DNA of 64,000 bases. Source: Corynebacterium humireducens NBRC 106098 = DSM 45392. Lineage in GTDB: Bacteria > Actinomycetota > Actinomycetes > Mycobacteriales > Mycobacteriaceae. The position numbers and the translations under genes are program-made. The notes below the pieces were generated by a model. It worked only from the letters and a program-made list of their open reading frames with translations, was not told the origin of the DNA and ran no database searches. Positions 28,182 to 37,813 of the stretch are shown here, piece by piece (positions within the stretch are counted from its first letter, which is position 1; each line of letters begins with the position of its first letter). The stretch spans positions 2,232,001-2,296,000 of the forward strand of contig NZ_CP005286.1 in the NCBI RefSeq assembly GCF_000819445.1. Reading direction: 5' to 3'.

Positions 28182-29455
28182 AGGGAGATCCGTCCCTCCA
28201 CGGCCGGCAGTGCGATGTCGCCGCGGTAGAAGGAACCCTCGAGCTGGATCTGCTCGATGGTGGCGTAGGCGTCGTCACGCGCCTCCTCGAGGGTCTTGCC
28301 GACGCCCACGATGTTGAGCACGCGGCCACCGGCGGAGACCAGCTCGCCGGCCTCGTTGCGCGCGGTACCGGCGTGGAGGACCTTGGACGGGTCATTCACG
28401 ACGTCACCGGTGATGACCCCACCGGTGACCGGGGCGGCCGGGTAGTTCTCGGCGGCCAGGACGACGGTGAGCGCGTAGGCGTCCTCCCACTCGAGCGGCG
28501 GGTGCTCGGCGAGGGTGCCGGACGCGACGGCGTCGAGAAGCGTGGCCAGCGGGGTCTTCAGCAGCGCGAGGATCGGCTGGGTCTCCGGGTCACCGAAGCG
28601 GGCGTTGAACTCGACGACCCACGGGCCGTCGGTGTCCCACGCGAGGCCGGCGTAGAGCAGGCCGGAGTACGGGGTGCCGCGCCTGACCATCTCCTTCGCG
28701 ACGGGCACGCACACCTCGTCGACGATGCGCTGGACGCCCTCGGCGGGCAGCCACGGCAGCGGGGTGTAGGCACCCATGCCGCCGGTGTTCGGGCCCTCGT
28801 CGTTGTCGTAGGCGCGCTTGTGGTCCTGGGCCGGGATGAGCGGTACGACGGTCTCGCCGTCGACCAGGCAGAAGAGGGAGACCTCGGGGCCGTTGAGGAA
28901 GGACTCGAGCAGGACCGGGTTGCCCAGCTCGTGGACGGCGCGGACGTGCTCGAGCGCGGCCTCCCGATCGGGGGTGACCACGACGCCCTTGCCGCCGGCC
29001 AGTCCGTCGTCCTTGACCACCCAGGTGGGGCCGAAGCGGTCGAGGGCGGCCTCGATGTCGGCGTCCGGGGTGCCCGGGACGAGCTGCTCGGCGCGGGCGG
29101 TCTTGACGCCGGCGTCGGCCATGACGTCCTTGGCGAACTGCTTGGAGCCCTCGATCTGGGCGGCGTCCCGGTTCGGTCCGAAGACGCGGAAACCGGCCTC
29201 GCGCAGGGCGTCGGCGACGCCCGCGACCAGCGGGATCTCCGGGCCGATGACGACCAGGTCGGCCTCGATCCGCTGGGCGAGGGCCACCATCGCGGCCGGG
29301 TCATCCGCCCGGCCGGCGTCGGCGTGGACGGTGGCCAGGCCCGTCATCCCGGCGTTTCCGGGGCAGACGTGGAGGTCAGTGGTGGCGGGGTCGGCGGACA
29401 GACCCTGGAGGAGGGCGTGTTCGCGGCCGCCCGAACCGATCACGAGAATGCGCAT
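28178..29455 (-). CDS. purD: Phosphoribosylamine-glycine ligase (GAR synthetase) PurD
   Basis: 425 residues. ATP-grasp enzyme joining phosphoribosylamine and glycine, step two of purine synthesis. '[14 protein letters not shown]' at the N-terminus, '[15 protein letters not shown]' near 140, '[16 protein letters not shown]' near 212 and '[12 protein letters not shown]' near 285 are the family signatures. ATG 29455 follows -10 TAGACT (29469-29464) by 8 nt. First gene of purD-aminotransferase. Confidence 0.97.
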   Translation of the reverse strand: MRILVIGSGGREHALLQGLSADPATTDLHVCPGNAGMTGLATVHADAGRADDPAAMVALAQRIEADLVVIGPEIPLVAGVADALREAGFRVFGPNRDAAQIEGSKQFAKDVMADAGVKTARAEQLVPGTPDADIEAALDRFGPTWVVKDDGLAGGKGVVVTPDREAALEHVRAVHELGNPVLLESFLNGPEVSLFCLVDGETVVPLIPAQDHKRAYDNDEGPNTGGMGAYTPLPWLPAEGVQRIVDEVCVPVAKEMVRRGTPYSGLLYAGLAWDTDGPWVVEFNARFGDPETQPILALLKTPLATLLDAVASGTLAEHPPLEWEDAYALTVVLAAENYPAAPVTGGVITGDVVNDPSKVLHAGTARNEAGELVSAGGRVLNIVGVGKTLEEARDDAYATIEQIQLEGSFYRGDIALPAVEGRISL

Positions 29456-29463
29456 GACCATCA

Positions 29464-29469
29464 AGTCTA
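29464..29469 (-). promoter_or_regulatory. -10 box of purD
   Basis: TAGACT (minus strand 29469-29464), the same hexamer as before purC and the SCP-like gene. It is 8 nt from the start codon. Confidence 0.5.
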
Positions 29470-29532
29470 GGAGACGCCCGCCTCCGGCGGTGGGATGAGT
29501 TCGGGAAACCGCCCACGGGGCGACCCGGAAGG

Positions 29533-29538
29533 TAGCCT
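29533..29538 (+). promoter_or_regulatory. -10 box of the HIT operon
   Basis: TAGCCT at 29533-29538, exactly 7 nt before the ATG at 29546; probable leaderless transcript for HIT-hydrolase-ferredoxin. Confidence 0.5.
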
Positions 29539-29545
29539 GGGCGCC

Positions 29546-29971
29546 ATGACTACCGTGTTCACCAGGATCATCAACGGCGAGCTGCCGGGTCGTTTCGTCT
29601 ACCGCGACGACGAGGTCGTCGCCTTCCTCACCATCGAGCCCCTGCGGTACGGCCACGTGCTGGTCGTCCCCGTGGAGGAGGTCGACCGCTGGACCGACCT
29701 CTCCCCCGCCCTGTGGGCGCGCCTCAACGAGGTGGCGCAGCAGGTCGGCGTCGCGGTCCGGGAGGCCTTCGGCTCCGCCCGCGCCGGGTACATCATCGCC
29801 GGCTTCGACGTCCCCCACACCCACATCCACGTCTTCCCGACGGACCGGATGTCCGAGTACGACTTCTCCCGGGCCATGGCCATGGACGCCACCGACCCGG
29901 AGCTCATGGACGACGCCGCCAACCGTATCCGCGCCGCTCTCGGCACCGACGCCGAGGGCCGCCCGCAGTAG
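29546..29971 (+). CDS. HIT family nucleotide hydrolase/transferase
   Basis: 141 residues with the histidine triad 'HTHIHVFP' near 95-102, in which the middle His is the nucleophile. The N-terminal strand '[20 protein letters not shown]' is that of Hint-type proteins, which cleave nucleoside phosphoramidates or related bonds. First gene of a three-gene operon; its stop shares one base with the next GTG. Confidence 0.88.
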   Translation: MTTVFTRIINGELPGRFVYRDDEVVAFLTIEPLRYGHVLVVPVEEVDRWTDLSPALWARLNEVAQQVGVAVREAFGSARAGYIIAGFDVPHTHIHVFPTDRMSEYDFSRAMAMDATDPELMDDAANRIRAALGTDAEGRPQ

Positions 29972-30591
29972 TGTCCCTGCTGCGCTGGGTGCCGCACCGG
30001 GGGACCCTGCCGCCGCTGCCCCCGCTGGAACCCGGCGGCCCCACCCCGGTCGTGCTGCTGCACGGCCTCATGGGGTCGCCGGGCAACTTCGGGGCCACTG
30101 CGCAGGCGCTCCTGGAGTGCGGCGCGCCCGTCGTCGCCCCGTTGTACGGGGAGCGGGGGACGGTGGGCGTCGAGAAGTCCTTCCGGGAGCTTCTCGACGC
30201 CACCGCCTCCCTCCCCACCTTCGACGTCGTGGGGCACTCCCTCGGCGGCTACCTGGGGTTGCGCCTGGCGGCGGAACGCCCCGGGACGGTGCGCACCCTC
30301 GTCGGGGTGGGCGCCTGCTTCCGTGGCCTGCCGCTGCCGCCGCGCCGCCTGATGCGACGGGCGGTCCCGCTGGTCATGGGCCGCGGCGCCGGTGACCTCA
30401 TGACCGCCACCCCCTTCCCCGCCGCCATCCCGGAGGGCACCCGGGTGGTCTCCCTCGTCTCGGACGGGGACACCATCGTCCCGGCCGCCTCCGCCTCCCT
30501 CGGGGAGGTACGCCCCCTGCGCGGGGTGCGCCACGAGCACCTCCCCGCGCAGGCATCCGCCATCATCGACGCACTGGAGTGGACACCATGA
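29971..30591 (+). CDS. Alpha/beta hydrolase
   Basis: 206 residues. '[14 protein letters not shown]' near 27-40 gives the oxyanion region, '[15 protein letters not shown]' near 87-101 the nucleophile elbow GHSLG, '[12 protein letters not shown]' near 170 the Asp and 'HEHLPAQ' near 192 the His. Lipase-like or esterase-like; substrate unknown. GTG start overlaps the HIT stop by one base; its own stop overlaps the ferredoxin start as ATGA, so translation of the three genes is coupled. Confidence 0.82.
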   Translation: MSLLRWVPHRGTLPPLPPLEPGGPTPVVLLHGLMGSPGNFGATAQALLECGAPVVAPLYGERGTVGVEKSFRELLDATASLPTFDVVGHSLGGYLGLRLAAERPGTVRTLVGVGACFRGLPLPPRRLMRRAVPLVMGRGAGDLMTATPFPAAIPEGTRVVSLVSDGDTIVPAASASLGEVRPLRGVRHEHLPAQASAIIDALEWTP

Positions 30592-30869
30592 CCGCCGAAC
30601 ACACCGCCGACATCGACGGCACCGAGTACACCTTCGACTGGCCGCAGGACCGGACCCTGCTGGAGTCCATGATCGCCGCGGCGATCCCCGCCTGGTACTC
30701 CTGCACCGACGGGGAGTGCGGCACCTGCCAGTGCACGCTGACCGGCGGGCCCTCGCACATGCGGCAGAACAACGTCCTGTCGCGGTACGAGGTGGAGCAG
30801 GAGGAGCAGACCCTCGCGTGCCAGACGATCCGCGACGGGGAGGGCCCGTACCGGGTGAGCTACGACTGA
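30588..30869 (+). CDS. Plant-type [2Fe-2S] ferredoxin
   Basis: 93 residues with the cluster motif in 'SCTDGECGTCQC' (about 43-54) and a fourth Cys in 'TLACQTI' near 80. Electron carrier; partner oxygenase or reductase not in the window. 'ATGA' overlap with the preceding hydrolase. Such small ferredoxins usually serve hydroxylases or phenylacetate-type monooxygenases, but none is nearby, so the partner is open. Confidence 0.87.
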   Translation: MTAEHTADIDGTEYTFDWPQDRTLLESMIAAAIPAWYSCTDGECGTCQCTLTGGPSHMRQNNVLSRYEVEQEEQTLACQTIRDGEGPYRVSYD

Positions 30870-30879
30870 GCATGGACCA

Positions 30880-30952
30880 GGCCCGCGAAACGTACCGGGA
30901 CCACCCCTCCAGGGGCACCCCGGGGGCATGATCCGGTACGTTTCGTCGGGCC
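30880..30952. repeat. Long inverted repeat between ferredoxin and trpB
   Basis: CGAAACGTACCGG (30886-30898) pairs with 30933-30945, and after one bulged T, GGCCCG (30880-30885) pairs with CGGGCC (30947-30952). This makes a 19-bp stem. The 34-nt loop itself can fold (CCCCT 30904-30908 with AGGGG 30911-30915). It lies 10 nt after the ferredoxin stop and its right arm covers the -35 region of trpB. It may serve as terminator, operator or both. Confidence 0.65.
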
Positions 30953-30960
30953 TCCCCGCC

Positions 30961-30966
30961 TAGAGT
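30961..30966 (+). promoter_or_regulatory. -10 box of trpB
   Basis: TAGAGT at 30961-30966, 7 nt before the ATG at 30974. Indicates leaderless trpB mRNA. Confidence 0.5.
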
Positions 30967-30973
30967 TGCATGC

Positions 30974-32320
30974 ATGAACCTCACTCCCCGTCTGCATGAC
31001 AACCCTGAGATCCCCGCGGGCGAGGCCCGCGAGACCATCCTCCCCGCCTACTTCGGCAAGTTCGGCGGCCAGTTCGTCCCACCCATGCTCTACCCGGTGC
31101 TCGACGAACTCGAGCGCGCCTACGCCGAGGCCCTCGAGGACGAGGAGTTCATCGCTGAGCTGGACAAGCTCTACCGCTCCTACCTGGGCCGTCCGACGCC
31201 GGTGACCGAGTGCGTCAACCTGCCCCGCGAGGGCAAGGGCCGCGGGCACGCGCGGATCTTCCTCAAGCGTGAGGACCTGGTCCACGGCGGCGCCCACAAG
31301 GGCAACCAGGTCATGGCGCAGGCCCTGCTGGCGAAGAAGCTCGGCAAGACCCGTCTCATCGCCGAGACGGGTGCCGGCCAGCACGGCACCGCCACCGCGA
31401 TGGCGGCGGCCCGTTTCGGCATGGACTGCACCATCTACATGGGTGCCCGTGACATCGCCCGTCAGCAGGCCAACGTGTACCGCATGCGTCTCATGGGTGC
31501 GGAGGTCGTGGCCGTCGACGAGGACGGCGGCAACGGCCTGCAGAACGCCGTCGACGTGGCGCTGCTCGACTGGGTCGAGTCGTACGAGACCACCCATTAC
31601 CTGCTCGGCACCGCCGCCGGCCCGCACCCCTTCCCGAGCCTGGTCAAGGAGTACCACCGGGTCATCTCGAAGGAGTCGCGTGAGCAGATGCTCGCGGAGG
31701 TCGGCCGGCTTCCCGACGCCGTCATCGCCGCCGTCGGCGGCGGCTCCAACGCCATCGGCGCCTTCGCGGAGTACTACGGGGACACCGACGTGCAGCTCAT
31801 CGGCGCGGAGCCCGCAGGCGAGGGCCTGGACTCCGGTAAGCACGGCGCCCCGCTCAACCGCGGCCGCGTGGGCATCCTCCACGGTTCCCGTTCCTACGTC
31901 ATGCTCGGCGAGGGCGACGACGACGTGCTCAACTCCCACTCCATCTCCGCCGGCCTGGACTACCCGGGCATCGGCCCGGAGCACGCCTGGCTGATGGAGA
32001 CCGGCCGCGCCACCTACGTCGGCGCCACCGACGCGGAGGCCCTGCAGGCCTTCCGTATGCTCACCCGCTACGAGGGCATCATCCCGGCACTGGAGTCCTC
32101 CCACGCCCTGGCCCACGCCCTGAAGCTGGCGGAGCAGGACGAGGCGGAGGGCCGCACGGACCGTGTCTACCTGGTCAACCTCTCCGGCCGCGGCGACAAG
32201 GACGTCAACTACGTCCGCCGCATGCTCGGTGATGCGGCGGACCTGGACCCGGACACGCACGGCGTCGAGAAGCTCGATGTCGCCGGGGCCATCGCCGCGC
32301 TGGAGGCGGAGGCCGACTAG
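30974..32320 (+). CDS. trpB: Tryptophan synthase beta chain (orphan, not in a trp operon)
   Basis: 448 residues, intact. PLP enzyme joining indole and serine. The PLP lysine lies in 'LVHGGAHKGNQ' near residue 105, 'GTAAGPHPFPSLV' near 212, 'GGGSNAIGAFA' near 257 and the C-terminal 'NLSGRGDKD' near 403. These are TrpB1-type segments, with HKGNQ where HKTNQ is usual. No trpA or other trp gene is nearby, so it may be a second TrpB or the only copy placed elsewhere. Its TAG stop lies in CTAG, the duplicated target of the downstream IS. Confidence 0.93.
   Translation: MNLTPRLHDNPEIPAGEARETILPAYFGKFGGQFVPPMLYPVLDELERAYAEALEDEEFIAELDKLYRSYLGRPTPVTECVNLPREGKGRGHARIFLKREDLVHGGAHKGNQVMAQALLAKKLGKTRLIAETGAGQHGTATAMAAARFGMDCTIYMGARDIARQQANVYRMRLMGAEVVAVDEDGGNGLQNAVDVALLDWVESYETTHYLLGTAAGPHPFPSLVKEYHRVISKESREQMLAEVGRLPDAVIAAVGGGSNAIGAFAEYYGDTDVQLIGAEPAGEGLDSGKHGAPLNRGRVGILHGSRSYVMLGEGDDDVLNSHSISAGLDYPGIGPEHAWLMETGRATYVGATDAEALQAFRMLTRYEGIIPALESSHALAHALKLAEQDEAEGRTDRVYLVNLSGRGDKDVNYVRRMLGDAADLDPDTHGVEKLDVAGAIAALEAEAD
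32317..32320. repeat. Left CTAG target-site duplication of the IS5-type element
   Basis: CTAG here includes the trpB stop codon. An identical CTAG at 34623-34626 contains the complement of the phoS stop codon. The element lies between them. Confidence 0.8.
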
Positions 32321-32773
32321 AGGGTGTTACGAAAGTCGTTTCAGCCAGTAGCGGATATTCGCCAACTGCACCGTGGCCTCGAAATGCACCGCTAACTTGT
32401 CGAAACGCGTGGCACACCCACGATGCTGCTTGATCCGGTTGATACCCCGCTCCACGGCATTACGCCGCTGGTAAGCCACGGCATCGAAGGCAGGGGGTCG
32501 GCCACCGGCCGACCCCCTGCGCCGACGGTTGGCGACCTGGTCCTTCGGCTGGGAGATCGTCGCCTTGATCCCCCGCGCCCGCAACCACGCCCGGTTCGCC
32601 CGTGAGGAATACGCCTTGTCCGCCAACACCCGCTCGGGTCGTTTCCGCGGCCGACCACGCGTGGCGGACGGCACCCGGATTTTCTCCAGTACCCGCACCA
32701 TCTGTGGACCATCACCGGCTTGACCTGGGGTGTGTCAAGCCCCGGGTTTTGTAGAGGGTCGTTTACCTGTCAA

Positions 32774-33661
<888 letters not shown>

Positions 33662-33662
<1 letters not shown>

Positions 33663-33973
33663 TATTTCTGTGGGCGGTCGAGCTCCGCCGCGAAAAAAGC
33701 CGAGGCCTTCTTCAGGATGTCGTTGGCGCGTTTGGCTTCGGCGAGCTCGGCCCGCAGCCTGCGGTTCTCCGCTTCCAGGCCGACTGATTCGGCCGGTGTG
33801 TCGGTCCCGGACTGTTTGTGGGTGCGGACCCAGACTCGCAGGGTTTCTTTGCTCAGCCCGAGCTCGCCGGCGACGCGGGTGATCGCGCCACGGGCGGTGT
33901 CGGGGCTGGCTTGGGCGTGGAGCACGAGTTCTATAGCGCGTTGCTTGAGCTCGGGGGTGTACTTCGAGGGCAT
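33662..33973 (-). CDS. IS3-family transposase OrfA
   Basis: 103 residues: helix-turn-helix ('YTPELKQRAIELVLHAQ', 'ELGLSKETLRVWVRTHKQSG') and a C-terminal leucine-rich coiled coil ('LEAENRRLRAELAEAKRANDIL') ending 'KKASAFFAAELDRPQK'. It binds the IS ends. OrfB begins in the -1 frame at its stop, the usual programmed frameshift arrangement. Confidence 0.88.
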
Positions 33974-34622
33974 GTGTAGGGTTCCTTTTCCAATTTCCTA
34001 CCCTCCATTAAAGCCGGGGCGTACCAGTGATCGCAAAGGACAGCACCCCGCAGTCAGCGTCAATGGCCACATGGATCTTGGTCGACCACCCGCCCCGCGA
34101 GCGGCCGAACCCATGATGATCCGGCTCCCCCGGGTGGCGGAGGGGGCTGTCTTTCCGTGCACCCGCGGCGTGGATATGTCCACGGGTGGTTGTGGAATCC
34201 ACGCTGACCTCCCAGGAGAGTTTTCCTTTCTCCTGGGCGTGGGTGAGCAGCCGGGTGTGCACGTTCTCCCATACTCCGTTGGCCCGCAGCCGGGCGAACA
34301 GATCGTGGACCCGCCACCAGGGGCCGTAGCGCTCATGGACATCGCGCCACGGGCAGCCGGTGCGGATGCGAAAGAAGATACCGTTGACCAGGGACCGTAG
34401 GTCCCAGGTGCGGGGGCGTCCCCGCCGTGACGGGGCCGGTAGCAGTGGGACAAGCAGGTCCCATTCAGCGTCGGTGAGGTCATGGCGTGCTGAGGGCGGT
34501 ACAGTAGGCAACGAGGGTTTCCTTGCGAGCGTTGATGATTCGACACCAACAGCGTGCGCGGGGAGACCCTCGTTGCTGTTTATGACACGCCGGTCTCACT
34601 CACCGGATTTTCGTAACACGCT

Positions 34623-36098
34623 CTAGTCCTTCACCCGGGGGAGGCGGACGGTGAACGTCGAGCCGACGCCCTCCTCCGAGTCGACGGTGATCGTGCCGCC
34701 GTGCTTGTCCACGAGCGACTTCGTGATCGCCAGGCCCAGGCCGGAACCGCCGGACGCGCGGGACCGGGAGGCGTCCTCGCGGTAGAATCGCTCGAAGACC
34801 TGCGCGGCCACGTCGGAGGGCATGCCGCGCCCGTCGTCGACGACGCTGAGGACGACGTCCTCGTCCTCCAGCTGCAGCGTCACCGTCACCTCCGCCTCGG
34901 GCCCGCCGTGGGTGAGCCCGTTGGAGATGAGGTTGAGCAGCACCTGGTGCAGGCGGGAGGCGTCTCCCTCGACGACCGGCACGGAGGAGGTCTTGTTCTT
35001 CACGTGCACCGTCCGCCCCGGGAACGCCGCCCGCGCGGACCCCGCCACGGACAGGGAGAGCTCCAGCAGGTCGACGGGCTTGAGGTCGAGGCGGGAACCC
35101 TCGGCGCGGGTCAGGGCCAGGAGGTCCTCGACGAGGAGGGACATGCGGCGGGACTCGTCGTCGATGCGCTTGAGCACCATGTCGACGTCGTCGGTCGCCC
35201 CGGAGCGGTAGAGCTCCGTGTAGCCGCGGACCGAGGTGAGCGGGGTGCGCAGCTCGTGGGAGGCGTCGCCGACGAAGCGGCGCATCTGCTCCTCCTTGCT
35301 CTGCGCCGTCTCGACCGACTCCTGCAGCTGGCCGATCATCGTGTTGAGCGCGTACGCCAGCTGGCCGACCTCCGTGGTGCGCGGCCACGCCGGGACACGC
35401 CGGTCGAGGTCACCCGCGGCGATCTCACCGGCGGTGCGCTCCACCTCACGCAGCGGAGCCATCGCCTGCCGCACGACGTAGTAGCTGAGCAGTGCCAGCA
35501 CAGCCAGGACGAGCAGGCTGATGATGAACTGCACCATCGCCAGACCGTAGAGCAGGGCGGAGTCGCGGGTGAGATCCTTCGCGACGACCGTCGTCACCCC
35601 CTCCTCCCGGTGCGCGATGACCCGCCAGCGGGTCTTCGTCCCGGAGCCGGGGGTGGAGTCCACGGTCTGCGGCGGGCCGCCGACGACGACCGGCGAGAGG
35701 CGGGGCAGCTCCCCGGGGTCGTTGAACACGACGGAGGAGCCGTCCTCGAAGAGCTTGATCACCACGTAGTCCGAGGGCGGGCGCGAGGCGGAGTCCGACT
35801 TGAAGATCTCGGAGTTCCGCGCCCAGCCACCGAGGGAGTTGATGAGGTCCTCGTCGACGCGCGAGTAGATGACCTCCCGCATGATCGAGGACACCGCCAC
35901 CGAACTCGCCGCCAGCCCCAGCCCGGACAGCAGCACGATGATGACCACCAGCCACGTCCGCAGGGGCCACGCCCGGTCCGGGATGTCCGGCTGCGGCGGC
36001 GGGTAGAGGGCGTCCTGGCGGCGCTGCGCACGCGAGGCCGACGGCGACGGATCGGGGTCCGACGCCGCCGGATAGGGCGGGTAGGACGGCAGTGTCAC
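34623..36098 (-). CDS. phoS: Sensor histidine kinase PhoS (phosphate-starvation two-component system)
   Basis: 491 residues from GTG 36098. A Pro-rich cytoplasmic N-terminus (1-45), TM1 about 48-70, an extracytoplasmic sensor region (about 70-200), TM2 about 203-225, a HAMP domain, the phosphoacceptor His in 'FVGDASHELRTPLTSVRGY' near 283, and an ATPase domain with 'NLISNGLTHGG', 'VVDDGRGMP' and 'GSGLGLAI'. Its start overlaps the phoR stop as GTGA. Name by position: in C. glutamicum phoS-phoR lies here relative to pqo. Convergent with trpB across the insertion elements; the stop codon is preserved by the CTAG duplication. Confidence 0.85.
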   Translation of the reverse strand: MTLPSYPPYPAASDPDPSPSASRAQRRQDALYPPPQPDIPDRAWPLRTWLVVIIVLLSGLGLAASSVAVSSIMREVIYSRVDEDLINSLGGWARNSEIFKSDSASRPPSDYVVIKLFEDGSSVVFNDPGELPRLSPVVVGGPPQTVDSTPGSGTKTRWRVIAHREEGVTTVVAKDLTRDSALLYGLAMVQFIISLLVLAVLALLSYYVVRQAMAPLREVERTAGEIAAGDLDRRVPAWPRTTEVGQLAYALNTMIGQLQESVETAQSKEEQMRRFVGDASHELRTPLTSVRGYTELYRSGATDDVDMVLKRIDDESRRMSLLVEDLLALTRAEGSRLDLKPVDLLELSLSVAGSARAAFPGRTVHVKNKTSSVPVVEGDASRLHQVLLNLISNGLTHGGPEAEVTVTLQLEDEDVVLSVVDDGRGMPSDVAAQVFERFYREDASRSRASGGSGLGLAITKSLVDKHGGTITVDSEEGVGSTFTVRLPRVKD

Positions 36099-36805
36099 TG
36101 GCGCGGCGTCCGGAGCACGTAACCGACACCGCGGACGGTGTGGATGAGCGGGACGTCGCCGGTGTCGATCTTGCGGCGCAGGTAGGAGATGTAGGACTCC
36201 ACGACGTTGCCGTCCCCGCCGAAGTCGTAGTGCCACACGTTGTCGAGGATCTTCGACTTGCTCAGCACCACCTCCGCGTTGAGCATGAGGTACCGCAGCA
36301 GGTTGAACTCGGTCGGCGAGAGCTCGACGATCTTGCCGTCCTTGGTCACCTCGTGGGTCTCGTCGTTGAGGGTGAGGTCCGCGTAGGAGATTGCGGCCCC
36401 CTCGGTGTCCTGCTCCCGGCCCTGCCCGCGGCGCAGGATGACGCGCAGCCGCGTGATGACCTCCTCGAGGGAGAACGGCTTGGTCACGTAGTCGTCCGCG
36501 CCGATGGTGAGGCCGTGGATGCGGTGCTCGACCGCGTCCTTGGCCGTCAGGTACAGCACCGGGCCGTCGAGGCCCTCGTTGCGCAGCTTCGTGAGCAGCT
36601 CGAATCCGTCCATGCCGGGCATCATCACGTCGAGGATGTAGGCGTCGGGGTCGAACTCCCGCGCCACCCGCAGCGCCTCCGTGCCGGAGGAGGCCGTGCG
36701 CACGTCGAAGCCCTGGAATTTGAGGCTCACGGTGAGCAGCTCGACGATGTTCGGCTCGTCATCGACGACGAGCACCCTGACCGGGTTCTGGGAGGAGTCA
36801 GTCAT
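36095..36805 (-). CDS. phoR: Response regulator PhoR (OmpR/PhoP family)
   Basis: 236 residues. Receiver domain with 'VVDDEPNIVELL' near 12, the phosphorylated Asp in 'AYILDVMMPGMDGF' near 56 and 'TKPFSLEEV' near 105; C-terminal winged helix with 'LSPTEFNLLRYLMLNAEVVLS' and 'VVESYISYLRRKI'. The receiver closely resembles mycobacterial PhoP. In corynebacteria this protein is called PhoR and activates pstSCAB, nucH and other phosphate-scavenging genes. ATG 36805 is 7 nt after a GACAAT -10; an ATG nine bases upstream is also possible. Confidence 0.86.
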   Translation of the reverse strand: MTDSSQNPVRVLVVDDEPNIVELLTVSLKFQGFDVRTASSGTEALRVAREFDPDAYILDVMMPGMDGFELLTKLRNEGLDGPVLYLTAKDAVEHRIHGLTIGADDYVTKPFSLEEVITRLRVILRRGQGREQDTEGAAISYADLTLNDETHEVTKDGKIVELSPTEFNLLRYLMLNAEVVLSKSKILDNVWHYDFGGDGNVVESYISYLRRKIDTGDVPLIHTVRGVGYVLRTPRQ

Positions 36806-36812
36806 GTGTCCC

Positions 36813-36818
36813 ATTGTC
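36813..36818 (-). promoter_or_regulatory. -10 box of phoR-phoS
   Basis: GACAAT on the minus strand (36818-36813), 7 nt before the ATG at 36805. Weak TA match but correct spacing for a leaderless start. Confidence 0.4.
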
Positions 36819-36905
36819 CACCACTTTCTGCATCTGTGGTGCCGAGTCAACCCGTCCGCGCTCCCACGGGGCTGGACAGTGTCTGGGAATTCCCTTAAAG
36901 CCCGG

Positions 36906-37667
36906 TCACTCCCAGGTCACGGCGCCGAGATCGACGCCCTCGGCCGCGGCCTGCGCCTCGACCAGGCCCAACAGGTAGGCGGCATGGCCCTGATAGGTGG
37001 CGTTGAAGCGCTCGTCCTGGACGTACATCCGCGCCAGGAGCACCTGCCTCGCAGGCGTCACAGGGTACCAGCGGCTGATCGTCGCCCGGTGCTTCTCGAC
37101 GATCACCCGTCCCTCCCCCGAGCCCGGTTCCACGCCGCGGGCGGCGGCGTCGGCAAGCAGGGCGACGAAGTCGTCCTGTTCCCGGCGGACGGCGAGCCAG
37201 TCCTCGTCCGTCATCGTGGCGGCGACGGCCTGGGACTGCTCCCACTCCGGGGTGCCGCCCCAGCGTTCCTCGGCTTCTTCCTGGTACTCCGGCCGCCACT
37301 GGTCGCCGAAGAGGCGCATACGGTCCTCGATGGACATGGGTTCCTCCTTCTTGAGCAGGTCATCGACTGCCCGGACCATCCGGTGCAGGTGAGCGATACG
37401 TTCGGTGAGGACCTCGCGCTGGTGCCGCAGGGTCGCGCGTGCCGTGGACGGCTCCGCGAGTATCCCGGCGATCTCCTTGAGCGGGACGCCGGCCTCGCGG
37501 TAGACGAGGATCTGCAGCGCCCGGTCGAGATCGTCCTCCGTGTAGAGGCGGTGGTCCGCCCACGTCCGCCAGCCGGGCACGAGCAACCCGATGTGGTCCC
37601 AGTGCCGCAGCGTGCGGGTGGTCACGTGGAGGATGTCGGCGGCCTCGCCGATGGTGTAGTCGTTCAC
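36906..37667 (-). CDS. MerR family regulator with TipAS effector domain
   Basis: 253 residues. N-terminal MerR winged helix ('YTIGEAADILHVTTRTLRHWDHIGLL', 4-29; 'ADHRLYTEDDLDRALQILVYREAGVPL' region), a coiled-coil linker (about 78-108) and a C-terminal TipAS-like domain (about 115-253) of the type that traps thiopeptide antibiotics or other drugs. Typically activates its own promoter and a resistance gene. No obvious target lies next to it except possibly the MFS exporter 3 kb away. Confidence 0.83.
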   Translation of the reverse strand: MNDYTIGEAADILHVTTRTLRHWDHIGLLVPGWRTWADHRLYTEDDLDRALQILVYREAGVPLKEIAGILAEPSTARATLRHQREVLTERIAHLHRMVRAVDDLLKKEEPMSIEDRMRLFGDQWRPEYQEEAEERWGGTPEWEQSQAVAATMTDEDWLAVRREQDDFVALLADAAARGVEPGSGEGRVIVEKHRATISRWYPVTPARQVLLARMYVQDERFNATYQGHAAYLLGLVEAQAAAEGVDLGAVTWE

Positions 37668-37733
37668 GTGCTCCAGTGTCCCGGTTGACGCGGCGTCAGG
37701 TGCAAGGGCGGGGCGTTATGACACGGCTCTTAA

Positions 37734-37789
37734 GCCCGGTTTGAGCACTCTGGTGCTGATCAATCCGCACCGAAGTGCTCAACCCGGGC
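37734..37789. repeat. 56-bp imperfect palindrome between two minus-strand genes
   Basis: Arms: GCCCGG (37734-37739), TTGAGCACT (37741-37749), GGTGC (37752-37756), then GCACC (37767-37771), AGTGCTCAA (37774-37782), CCGGGC (37784-37789). All pair around one centre with small mismatched steps. No T-tract. It lies 24 nt beyond the stop of the D-serine dehydratase-like gene and 66 nt before the merR start. It could be a terminator, an operator or a palindromic repeat. Confidence 0.65.
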
Positions 37790-37813
37790 GTAACTGGAGT
37801 GACTGGGCCGGCC

